Assembly (NCBI GenBank): GCA_030063045.1
Contig: JAQSEB010000047.1
Span: 2,728,001-2,792,000, forward strand
From: Pratylenchus scribneri
Lineage: Eukaryota > Nematoda > Chromadorea > Rhabditida > Pratylenchidae
Reading direction: 5' to 3'
DNA: 64,000 nucleotides
Both the position numbers and the translations under genes were made by a program. Positions 24,501 to 35,174 of the stretch are shown in pieces. The notes under the pieces were generated by a model. The model had not been told where the DNA came from and ran no database searches. It saw nothing but the letters and a program-made list of their open reading frames with translations. Positions within the stretch are counted from its first letter, which is position 1. Each line of letters opens with the position of its first letter.

Positions 24501-25392
24501 AAAGTAAATTTGAATTATATTTATTTTATTCATTTATTTCAACATAAACAACTAAATAATAAGGCCAATTGCCTATCGGCAATGTACCCTTGAATTGTCA
24601 TTAACGTTGAATTCCACTCCGGCAAATCCAATTTGCATTGTTCAATTTTATGGCCAAACTGAGGAGAATTTGGCCACAATTAATAATGTATTTAATTAAA
24701 TTTCGGGGGAAATTATTAAAATTTTATTAGACAATTTTACAATTACGCAAAATTGGCACGGAATTGATGGAATATTTGGTCAAGGCAGAAATGCCGGACA
24801 AAGAATGCCAACAAAATAAATTGGCATTGTTGCGTAGATTTTTGGTAATTTTAATTTCTGAGAAAATTATTTGACATAAACTGTGAAATTATTTCAGAAT
24901 AGCACAGTTTTGGCATTGCCAAAAAATGGCAAATACGAAAATGAATGGTTGGAGGCTTTTCGTAAATTTATTCAACAAAATATTTCAATGCGTCTTTTGA
25001 CCGACTTTTTGACGTATTTTCCTCTTTTTATTCAATTTAATTTTTGATTAAAGTTCACGGATGGCATTGATCACCTTCAATTATCGTGGCTCCACATTCC
25101 AACATATTATTTATCGAGATGATTATACATTTTGGGAATTAATGTGTTCGTTTTTTTAATTGGACAATGATCAATGAATTGTTATTTTTTAGCGGATGTT
25201 GGCGGTGTTCTTGGCCTCTATTTTGGTTTGACCATCGTCACTCTTTATGAATTGGCCGTGTTTTTCACGGTGGTCGAAGGTGAACCAGCTGGAGCACATC
25301 GACCCCCTCCCGAGCAACTTTTCACTCGACGTGTCCTCTATAAACGTGATCAATCAATGAGCACTGATCAAATTGTGCCACCAATTTTCTAG
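21548..25392 (+). CDS. DEG/ENaC (degenerin-type) sodium channel with suspicious splice sites
   Basis: Full-length-looking amiloride-sensitive sodium channel. N-terminus: CDFTSLVGFRLLHSKHP. TM1 follows after a GC-type donor at 21664. The extracellular domain includes CALGSPMNRT, VPTNLGYSSE, MPEVRAACQCANP and ECPNPCISIEYTSNYAAYD. The pre-TM2 block ALITFNYRGSTFQHIIYRDD leads into TM2 (SDVGGVLGLYFGLTIVTLYE) and a cytoplasmic tail ending at 25392. Most introns are regular. Two are not: the exon ending near 22415 has ATAAAA where GTAAAA is expected, and the exon restarting near 23390 has AA where AG is expected, with no AG elsewhere in that intron. The gene may be an inactivated copy, or may use non-canonical sites. 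Confidence 0.8.
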
Positions 25393-25662
25393 AAACATTT
25401 TATATACCAATTAGTCTCCGAATGTTGTCATTTTAAAAATGCACTTTCTCTTTTATAAAAATTGTTAGTGTTTTATGAATAAATAAAGAGGCAGAATTCA
25501 ATTGCGTAGTAAATTTGACTTTTAGAATGGCAACTGTTTGCCAATAATTGGCACATAAATTAAAATTAATTATTGGTTAACATTAGCAAGCCACAATTTA
25601 AAAATAATGGAAAAAGTAGAAGCAAAAGTTTGTGACTTCATTCAATAAATTTATCCAAAAAA

Positions 25663-26900
25663 ATGTCAGAAGAATTGAATAATTTTTACACAATTTCATT
25701 GTGTTCAATTGTTTTGATCAAAGGATTCATCGCCTCTTCTGGAATTTTGATGAACACTTTGCTCGTTTATGTAATTATCAGGAATAAGTATTAATTGTAA
25801 AAATATTAAATTAAAAAAAAATATTAAATTTCCCAAGGAATCTTCAATCAATTACTGGAATTTTATTGGCAATTTTTTCGGCCAGCGATGCCATTGCATT
25901 ATGTTCATCAATTTTGCCCGCTTTTCTTGTGCCAATGCAAAAACAAATTTCATTTTTGTCATGTTTTTGGCTTCAAATTCCATCTTTATTTGCAATTCAA
26001 CATGCATCCTTTTGTATCCTTTTCATTAGCATTGACCGATTTTTGATAGTTTGGAAACCAATTTTGTGAATAAAATTGCTAGATTTTTGAAAATATTCCC
26101 CTTCATTTTATTTAGTTATCGCAATGTGCTGAATAAACGGCCGGCGCTTTGGATTTTGTCATTGAACATTTTTTCAATTTCCTTATGCACCTGTTGGGCA
26201 TTTACAGCATTCAAAGATTCACAAAATTACTTAGAAATGTATTTATGGGTTGGGAACAAGGAATAGACAAATTCGGATTCCGAATTTCATTCTTCAAATT
26301 TTTCTTTATTTTTTAATAATAGAATGTTCTATTGCAATCCGGGCGATATTTTAAAAGGTGTATCCATAATTTGGAATCGTTATCAAATAATTTCGACAAC
26401 ATTTTGTTCCGTAGGATTCTATATTCTCATTTGGATTCGGCTTAAAAGTTTGATGGAATTTGCATTTTTAATTAAATTTATTTACTGATGTGATTTTAGC
26501 AAAAATAAGCACTGCTTCAAATCATTTCCAAAATGTTGAGGAAATCAGACGAATTATGAAATCATTGACTATAATTATGGCCTTCATTTTCTTTTGTTTT
26601 TTCGGCGGAATGATTTCAATCAGCATTTTGACCTCAATAATCAAAAATAATCCGCAAATGTTGAATTTATGTGTGCAAATTTCGGTCCAAATAATTATAT
26701 TGAATCAAGTTGTGACTGCGCCCATTCTTTATATTTGCAAGTTTGTATTAAAAAATCAACAATCAAAAATTAATGAAATATATTTTAGCAGTGAATATCG
26801 CAATGCAATTAACAATGAATTCCCACCGTTAAAATGGTTCACAAAAGAATTGAATCCGACAATGGTCGTTCAAGTTCAATCATCAATAATTCCACAATAA
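25663..26900 (+). CDS. Serpentine receptor, srsx-like GPCR
   Basis: Seven-transmembrane receptor of the nematode SRSX type, expected to sense small molecules in chemosensory neurons. Six exons read in phase from ATG 25663. TM1 is GFIASSGILMNTLLVYVII. TM2 starts SITGILLAIFSASD. The DRY-equivalent is SIDRFLIVWKP after TM3. TM6 is SLTIIMAFIFFCFFGGMIS. TM7 ends with TAPILYICNSEYRNA, the typical position of the NPxxY-like motif and following Tyr-Arg. The tail ends VVQVQSSIIPQ. Length is about 300 residues, normal for the class. It starts 270 bp after the DEG/ENaC gene on the same strand. Confidence 0.85.
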
Positions 26901-27048
26901 AATTGCTCTGATTGATGAGCAATTTAATAAAAATTTTTCTTACTTTCGAATTTTGATTCCTTACTTAAATCCATTTTTTATTGTTCTTATTAATTAATAA
27001 TAATATGAATATTTATGAATAATTATATTAAATGATTGCATAAAATAT

Positions 27049-30000
27049 TTAAAATTTTTCATCTTTCTGTTCGATTTCTTCTCCAGTCCCATTGCTGCTT
27101 GAATCCGTATCTTGTCCCTCAAATTGATGAGGCAAAATTGTCCAAGGACGCGGTTTTGAATCGCAAAACAAGAAGAACAGAACAATTGTGATTAATTCGA
27201 AAAGGGCAATGCCAATTAGAATTCGTGCCCACTAAAAAGGCGCATGTTCCGTGCAAATTCGCTTGGGGCTATCTCCAATTTTACCTCATCCACGGTATTG
27301 TTCGGTGCCACCAGCCCAACAACCATTGGCAATAACAAAACAGTCACACTGCTAATAATGCTTTCCCATGCCATAATTGTAGAGGAAAATTGTTGGGAAA
27401 TGCGTTGGGAACATTTGATGACGCCAAGGAAATCCAATCCACAAAAAATGTTCACAGATGTATAGGCTATTTGGACAACCCATTCAGGGATGCCATTCAC
27501 CATTGGCAAGAATGTTAATGTCATAAATGCGACAATCATTCCAATCTTCAATCGAGAAGATAAATTTTGATAAAATTTTAATTGAATTGTGCCTGGGAAA
27601 TGGCCGAAAATATGTTGATCCGAATTCGTTCATTTTTCCATGGCAATCGATCGTTGATTGGACCGGAAAAGAATTTGGCACCCATTGAAAGTAAATAGGG
27701 TAATCCAGCCAATAGACCAGTTTTCTTCACATCCATTCCAAGGACCTACAAATGTGCAAAATTTAATTGGAACTCGCTTAATTTAAAACTTTATTTAAAT
27801 AAATAGGCCCATATTGACTGAAAATAAGGAAGCCAAGTTCATCGGACCAAAATGTGAAAAGCACAATCCACATTATTGGATCGCACAAAATTGCTTTGTA
27901 CGGCACTTTTGTCAATTGTTTCTGATTTTTCGATTTTTTTTCTTCCATTGCTTGGATGATGCTTTTGTCTCGAAGGATGGAATGCATCTCTTTGTCGCTG
28001 ATGTAACTTTAAAAAATTTATTTACTTTTTATAATTTAATTCTATAATAGGAATTTTGGAGAGCATGATTAATTTCACGCAGAATGAATCTTGAAAAATA
28101 CGAAATTGTTTTGAACTAGATTAGCTGCCCCTGCGTAATATAGTTACGAAATCAAAGAAATTATTTTTTATGAATAAAATTATGTGTAAATATTACGGAA
28201 AATGTTTTTAATTTGTTCTGATTTTCTTTCCGGAAAATGTTTTTGTTTTGTTCTGATTTCCTTTCCGGAAAATGTTTTTGTTTTGTTCTGATTTCTTTCC
28301 GGAAAATGTTTTTGTTCTGTTCTGATTTCCTTTCCGGAAAATGTTTTTGTTTTGTTCTGATTTCTTTCCGGAAAATGTTTTTGTTCTGTTCTGATTTTAT
28401 TTTGTTCTGATTTCCTTTCCGGAAAATGTTTTTAATTTGTTCTGATTTCCTTTCCGGAAAATGTTTTTGTTTTGTTCTGATTTCTTTCCGGAAAATGTTT
28501 TTGTTTTGTTCTGATTTCTTTCCGGAAAATGTTTTTGTTCTGTTCTGATTTCCTTTCCGGAAAATGTTTTTGTTTTGTTCTGATTTCTTTCCGGAAAATG
28601 TTTTTGTTTTGTTCTGATTTCTTTCCGGAAAATGTTTTTGTTCTGTTCTGATTTCTTTCCGGAAAATGTTTTTGTTTTGTTCTGATTTCTTTCCGGAAAA
28701 TGTTTTTGTTTTGTTCTGATTTCTTTCCGGAAAATGTTTTTGTTTTGTTCTGATTTCTTTCCGGAAAATGTTTTTGTTTTGTTCTGATTTCTTTCCGGAA
28801 AATGTTTTTGTTCTGTTCTGATTTCCTTTCCGGAAAATGTTTTTGTTCTGTTCTGATTTCTTTCCGGAAAATGTTTTTGTTCTGTTCTGATTTCCTTTCC
28901 GGAAAATGTTTTTGTTCTGTTCTGATTTCTTTCCGGAAAATGTTTTTGTTTTGTTCTGATTTCTTTCCGGAAAATGTTTTTGTTCTGTTCTGATTTCCTT
29001 TCCGGAAAATGTTTTTGTTTTGTTCTGATTTCTTTCCGGAAAATGTTTTTGTTTTGTTCTGATTTCTTTCCGGAAAATGTTTTTGTTCTGTTCTGATTTC
29101 TTTCCGGAAAATGTTTTTGTTTTGTTCTGATTTCTTTCCAGAAAATGTTTTTGTTCTGTTCTGATTTCCTTTCCGGAAAATGTTTTTGTTTTGTTCTGAT
29201 TTCTTTCCGGAAAATGTTTTTGTTCTGTTCTGATTTCCTTTCCGGAAAATGTTTTTGTTCTGTTCTGATTTCCTTTCCGGAAAATGTTTTTGTTCTGATT
29301 TCTTTCCGGAAAATGTTTTTGTTTTGTTCTGATTTTATTTTGTTCTGATTTCCTTTCCGGAAAATATTTTTAATTTGTTCTGATTTCCTTTCCGGAAAAT
29401 TTTTGAATATGTCTCCTGATAATAAATTCGATGAAAAATGAATAATTTTTTAAAGCATTATAAAATCTCGCGCTCAAACTAATTGTTTTTATTTTGCTTA
29501 CGGATGTTGATTTGGTTTGTCCCGATAGACGAGGAAAAAGAGGAGAAATGCGAAAAGGCTGAGCAAACCCTGAAGATAATAAATTGCAGGCCAACCAAAA
29601 GTAGATTCACAAAGAAGGCCAGAAATTGGCATTGTGAAAACAGGACCAAGCTGTAGGGAAATGTTCAAATAGAATATCGTATTAGAACATTTACCTGAAA
29701 TTGGGCAGACAAAATGAGCAAATATGTTCCACTCGTCCTCAAAGGCGACCATTCCCTTGTTAATTGACTAATCATAATATATTGAAGTGGATGGACACTG
29801 CCATGGATCATTCGAAGGGCAAACATTGGCAAGAAACCCGTTTTGACGGCCAATGGCATCAGAAAACAGGCAATGGCAGAGAGAAGTCCAAAAATAGTGA
29901 AAACCATTCTGAATAAATTTGATGATTTATTTTGAATGTTTGCGGCCTTACCTGCTTCCCAATTTGGCAATTAATTGGGTAATGCCAAGACTGCAACAAA

Positions 30001-30390
30001 TGGCACCAAGTGCTGCCGCCGAAAACAATAAATTTCTCTGTGGAACAGTATAATCCGCATAAAATTGTTCTGAAAATTTTATTTCCTTATTCCTAATTCA
30101 ATATTCTCTTGAAAAATGCCAAAAGTACCTTTTGGATCAAATTCAATTTGACCATTTTTGTTTGTTGTTTTATTTGTGAATTGTTCATTTTGAACATTTT
30201 TCGTCTCATTTGATGGTCGAATTATACAAATTACGGAGAAATTGAAAGTTATGTTGTTGGCATAAATTAGGGTAAAAGCAAAGAGGGAAATGGCCAAAAT
30301 TAGCCATCGAAGGGAATTACGGAGAAAATTAGGCAAACAGCAGCCAATTTGGGAGTCAGAAATGGGGAGGGTCGATTTCATTTCGGCCAA
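27049..30390 (-). CDS. SLC17-like major facilitator transporter
   Basis: Organic-anion or phosphate transporter of the SLC17 (sialin/VGLUT-like) branch of the major facilitator superfamily. Minus strand, start at 30390. Landmarks in order: RWLILAISLFAFTLIYANN (TM1), VPQRNLLFSAAALGA, RMIHGSVHPLQYIMISQLTR, TMPISGLLCESTFGWPAIYY, YRDKPNQHP, AILCDPIMWIVLFTF, FSQYGPIYLNK, GMDVKKTGLLAGLPYLLS and a tail ending EEIEQKDEKF. The HP block followed by an acidic patch is an SLC17 signature. One intron of about 1.5 kb (about 27988-29500) holds a dispersed repeat and a minisatellite. The acceptor of that intron lies within the repeat's conserved edge. The substrate cannot be told from the sequence. Confidence 0.85.
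27975..28198 (+). repeat. Dispersed repeat segment, copy 2 (inside an intron)
   Basis: Homologous to 11906-12125, in the same orientation and with the same order of short conserved blocks, and also followed directly by a minisatellite. On the minus strand its left edge provides the sequence CATCAG then GACAAAGAG. This is read as the splice acceptor and first codons of the next exon of the SLC17-like gene. Confidence 0.8.
28199..29402 (+). repeat. About 34-bp minisatellite, copy 2
   Basis: About 35 tandem units with the same cores as the 12.1-13.1 kb array (TTGTTCTGATTT or TTCTGTTCTGATTT, then CCGGAAAATG) but mostly with the linker TTTTTGTTTTG or TTTTTGTTCTG. It lies inside the SLC17-like intron. 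The open frames across it (repeating FLFCSDF and SVLISF) are artefacts of the repeat. Confidence 0.95.
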
Positions 30391-31774
30391 TTTTTTGAAT
30401 GGCTAAATTTTGATATGACCTAAAATTATTGTGGGATTTTTCGTGGATTCTGCTTCTTCACAATTCCCATTATTCACTTTTTTATTTAACATTGACATTC
30501 CAATTTTAATCATTTTTTGACAAAAAAATTGGCCTCAAGATATTTTGCCCTGATTAATGCCTCTGTGGAATTTCGTTTTTTCCTTCAATTCTGGCTTAAA
30601 ATTATAATGCATCAATGATTGGATTAGAATTTGAATGAATATTCATTCTTTGTCCATTCTGCTGGTTGTTGTAATATTGGAATTTGATATGAAAAATGTA
30701 AATCCAAAAATCAGCCAAAATTCCTTCCTTCCTTCCTAATAAACCATTTGTTGTTGTTGTTGTCGAAAAATCGTAAAGTAAAATGGTCTTTTACGGGGAG
30801 GAATCAAAGCAGAACATAATTTAAATTTTTTTTTGCAAATTTTCCGACGAGAATTATTTGACCCATTCGAAATCATTTTTGATGAATTATTTTGGCCATA
30901 AAAATGAAATTTCCTTAGTCTACAAAAATTTTAATTAATTTTCTCGACAATTCCCATCATATCTCAATCTTTGGGAAATTTTATTATTTTATTTTTCTTC
31001 CATCGACGATCGACCACATTCCATTCCAATTGGCACATTTTTTAATTGACCTTGCTTATCAGTCAAATCAGAAAGAAGAACGGAATGATTTTGTCGGTCA
31101 AAGCAATAAAATAAACAAATGTAAATACTAAATAGTATGATATTTATTTTGCTAATAAGAATTTTATGAATATTTTTATTTTTAATTAGAGGTTAAATAA
31201 ATAAATTTAATTAAAATTTCTATCAACATTTTATTCTACTTCTGCCAAAATGGGTAAAATTTATGATCGGCCAATGGCCATAATCCAAAATCAAATTTGA
31301 AATAGGCAAGCTATGAAATCACATAAGTCCTGGCAAATGGCATCATTAATTAGGTTGAAAACAATTCACAAATAATATATCATCATTTAATCTGAGCACT
31401 ATTTATGTATAATTTGGCATAATTAAAGCAAATTTAATGGGCCAAAAATAACTGGCAGCCTTTAATTTCTATTCAAAAATGCGCACAATAAATTTATTCT
31501 CTATTTTTATATTTTTGATGTCTCTTAAAATTTATGAAAATATTAAAAATATTCCATAATTTCCCGTATTAAACCATTTAATTATCAAAAGAGAGCTTTT
31601 TATTGTACGGAGAAGTAGCTTCAATCGAATTGTTGTTGGAAATTTTAGACCAATACGTCGAGGAGACCCTAGGCAATTTGCTTATCCCCCCATCACCGGC
31701 ATCATCATCGCCGGCATCATGTTCTATGGTACCATCAGAATCCGTCAAATGTCCGTCAGATTCCATCAAATATT
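30391..31774. other. AT-rich intergenic region
   Basis: No supported gene. It probably contains the promoter of the SLC17-like gene at its left end. From 31600 to 31800 opposing short frames are open, including an Asp-rich one on the minus strand, but neither has a convincing structure. Confidence 0.5.
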
Positions 31775-32077
31775 TTGCCATCTTCAATAGCAGCAAAATT
31801 TTATAGAAAAATTCAGAGAATAATAAAATTATCCAATGAGGAAAAGACTAAAATTGAAAAGGTCGAATCATTTTTTAACGTTTTTAATTATCTAAAAGCA
31901 ATTAAAGAATCATCCAAATCACCAAGAGAATTTATTGTGAGATTGCTATCATCGATATTCGATACAAAGAAAATTGAGAGAGCAAAGAAGATGCCGAAGG
32001 CTTTGGAATTGGAATTCCAAAACGAATTAGAAATTAAATTAACGATGTGGCTGAAACTGATGTGGAAAATGAATTGA
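31775..32077 (+). CDS. Hypothetical Lys/Glu-rich ORF
   Basis: A continuous frame of about 100 codons with charged, helix-like composition (LSNEEKTKIEKVESFFNVF, SPREFIVRLLSSIF) ending WLKLMWKMN. No signal peptide, no partner exon that I trust, and no recognised family. It could be the last exon of a gene whose 5' part lies at 31600-31775, or a remnant. Confidence 0.3.
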   Translation: MPSSIAAKFYRKIQRIIKLSNEEKTKIEKVESFFNVFNYLKAIKESSKSPREFIVRLLSSIFDTKKIERAKKMPKALELEFQNELEIKLTMWLKLMWKMN

Positions 32078-32404
32078 CGGATATTGGTCTAATCTAAATG
32101 GTTATGGATTTTGATTTGAACGGAATTTATTTGATAAAGAATTGTGAATTTCATTAAAATCACATTCCTTGGCATTTGGCCAAATCATTTGCCCCATTTT
32201 GGATTGGATGTACGCCTCGATGTTGTTTTTGTTTGTTAGCTTTCTCTCATCAATTTTCCCTCATTTCCTTTCATTCTCTCCCCCAATGAAAAACATTGGG
32301 CCCCGGCAAAATCCACATTGATGCCGTCATCATTCCAATCGAATTTTCCCAATTTTTATATATAATTTTATCCAATTTCTTTACATTCATTTTTGCATTG
32401 AAAA

Positions 32405-33488
32405 ATGCAAATAAACATTTTGCAATTCATTTATTTTACGACAATTTTGTCCTTCATTTTGGCGGATATATCAAAAAATGCCGTTGGATTTGAATTGTCA
32501 AATAATTTGCGTGTCAAAAGGCAAATTCGGCATCATCATCATCATCGGCATCATCGACGACCCCAACAAAAATACAACAATGTTCAATTGGACCCGGCTG
32601 AAATTGGCTATTTGCAAGAAATTCGGGCGAATTGGCATTCAACCCCTTGGCATCTTTTGCATCAAATTTATCAATTGAAGGGATTGAACCGGAATGAACT
32701 GAATGGAATTGAATTGGTTTAATATTGTCCCATAAATGGTTTAATTAAAATCCATTGAATTTGATTTTAGGCTCGCCAAAAGTTGATTGCATCGATTAAA
32801 GCGCAGAGCGAATTGACAAAAGATGAATTCAAATTGGAATTGCCTCCGTCGGTGATAAATAAATTGAAAAATGCCCAAAATGTTCCAAAATGGCATTTGA
32901 ATGCTTGGCATTTGCTTCATCATATTTATCATATAAAAGGATTGAATCGACAGGAAAGAATCCAAATTGAAAGGGTAAGCTGTGTAAGGAAAATTAGTTA
33001 TTCAGGATTAAGCGAGCGATGAATGGATTCGAATTCAGCAGATTTCCTCCAATTCCGGAGTAAATTCAATTGTTATCTAAACCATTTTAGTTAAGCGCTT
33101 TTTTGGTACCTATTAAATTTTAAAATTTTTATTAGAACCAAAATTGCCATAATTAATTTTTGAATAGCCTACTATTTCAAGAATTAAGCCAAGTTCAATT
33201 TTATTAAAATTATAGGCAAAAAAGGAATTGGAAAATTCGGAAATGCGTGGAACACAAATGAATGTTGAGGCATTCAAGCGAAGATTGCCCATTCGATTGC
33301 AACGATTGTTGGAGCAACAAGAGGCACAATTGAGGGCCAAAACACAACAACAAATTGGGCAAATTGGTGGAGGAATTGTTAATGGATTCATTCCGCAGCC
33401 ATTGGGCCAAGGAATTGTAGGCCAGCAGCAGGCTGGATGGAAAGCACGAAGACGGGTTCAAATGATCAGAGCAAGAAAATGGAAATGA
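32405..33488 (+). CDS. Secreted His-rich protein with a duplicated WHLLH motif
   Basis: Three exons in phase: 32405-32716, 32771-32974 and 33216-33488, about 262 residues. A signal peptide (ILQFIYFTTILSFILADIS) is followed by RVKRQ, a likely KR processing site, and a His/Arg run (RHHHHHRHHRRPQQK) that could bind metal. Two related modules follow: WHSTPWHLLHQIYQLKGLNR then NELNGIE, and WHLNAWHLLHHIYHIKGLNR then QERIQIE, one per exon. The C-terminal exon is basic and Gln-rich, with QQIGQIGGGIVNGF and ending RRRVQMIRARKWK. I do not recognise the family. Confidence 0.7.
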
Positions 33489-33652
33489 AAAACATTGGAA
33501 TTTGGATGATTTATTATTAAACAATTTCGGTTTTCCCAGAAAATTTATACAAATGTAAAATGATCTTTTGTGAAAATATTATTCAAGCATTTTAATCATA
33601 TTTTCTTGCGTATTTATTCATATAAAAAGGAATTATTCTGTATAAAAATTAT

Positions 33653-34932
33653 TCATGAATGTCTGAAAAGATTGGAAGAAGTGACGTGCAAATTTTGGGC
33701 CCCAATTTGATTCAAATTCCCCGGTAAAATCCTCGGCTTTTTCAGGCCAATTAATTGTAATGTGTAATTCCGAAATGGAGTAATAAACCAAAGTGTGGAC
33801 AATGATTTGGCCAAAGGATAAATCCCTCGAAGGAACATGCCAAAATCGGCAATAAATTTGCTCAAATCAAAATGAAAGGCAACACTGGCAATTGCCAAAG
33901 AAACAGGCAAAATTAGAAATAAAATTGGCAACGAAAACTGTGGAATAATTAGAATTAAACTAGGTTGAAAATTGTTGAAAATTTCTGCTATATATAATTA
34001 ATGAGAGAATGCAATTTAAGAAAATAATTAATTATCCAAAAATAATAAACCAAATTACCTGAACAATTAACAATCGAGTCAATTGTTGATGGAGTCGATA
34101 TGTTCGTTCACTGAATGAATTGGCATTGGCCGCAATTTTTTGATGAATTAAAATGGAAATTGAAATGCTTAATGCCGTCAAAATTGTGAATGAGAATATC
34201 ACAAAAATGCCAAAAACTTTCGTGCCAATGCCTTCATTCAATAAAATGACCACTGAATCATTTTGGACAATATTTGGAAGATTTTTGGGAATTGAATTTT
34301 GGAGAATTATTTTCGCCTCCTTGAAAGAATAACATTTAAAAATGAGTGAATTTATTTTTAACTTCTGGCGATGCCACCGCATTATAGGCTAAAATCGCAC
34401 AAAAAATGGCGAATAAATAATTTGCGGCCATACAAATTAATCTGCATTTCCATTTATTGAATTTTCTATGCAAATCCGAAAATCGCTGTTGAATGGCTGT
34501 GTACCGAAATGCAAGGCAATAAATTTGATTAGTGAAAACGCCGGCACCAAAGAAAATTCCAAACATAAACTTTGAATTTGTTAATTGTCAAAATTTAATT
34601 AAAATTTTATTCATTACTGCAATTCTTCCACCATTTGGGCCTAAATATCGAAAAATGCCATCCACAATGGCACCTTTTGCAAATGGTGCCAAAAAGTTGG
34701 GATCAATTAAAAGGCCAATATTCAAACTGAAGAAAATTTCATTTTGCTTAAAAATAAATGGGTGAAAATAAATGAAAAAATAATTAAATTTTACCAAAAG
34801 AATGAAAAGAGCAAATCGAAATGAGTCCATTTTGGTGGATCTTTTCCAAATAACGAGGCCAATTAAATAAAATTGCAATAAAAGAGTAAATGTAATAATT
34901 GCCTTTAATCCAATTTTAAACAAATAATTCAT
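33653..34932 (-). CDS. Serpentine chemoreceptor, Str-superfamily
   Basis: Minus-strand seven-transmembrane receptor. TM1 is TFTLLLQFYLIGLVIW, followed by RSTKMDSFRFALFILL. TM3 region: FGIFFGAGVFTNQIYCLAFR then YTAIQQR. TM5: KVFGIFVIFSFTILTALSIS. The conserved YRLHQQLTRLLIVQ precedes TM6 (SLPILFLILPVSLAIAS). TM7 contains LSTLWFITPFRNY, the usual PxxY/PFR end. This pattern fits the srh/str/sri/srd group; the exact class is unclear. The acceptors and donors read are short AT-rich introns. The tail ends SSNLFRHS at 33653. Confidence 0.75.
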
Positions 34933-35174
34933 TTTATTCTAATTAATTTGGAATAAGGAAATATTTTTTGGGCAATTTTCAAAAATGTTCAAAAATTCAC
35001 CTGCAAAAATGTTCACCAAAAAATGTTCTTCTTAATAAAATATTCGCAGGTGAAATTTAGTTGTAGAAAAATTTATTCCATTTTTGTATGAAAATATTTA
35101 CAATAAATTGTGCAAAATCTAAAAATAATATTTCTATCATAAAAATAAATGAAAATATTAATATTTAATCAGAA

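Noticed and set aside
28802..29348. Open frames with repeated FLFCSDF and SVLISF blocks
   Set aside because: Translations of the 34-bp minisatellite inside an intron.
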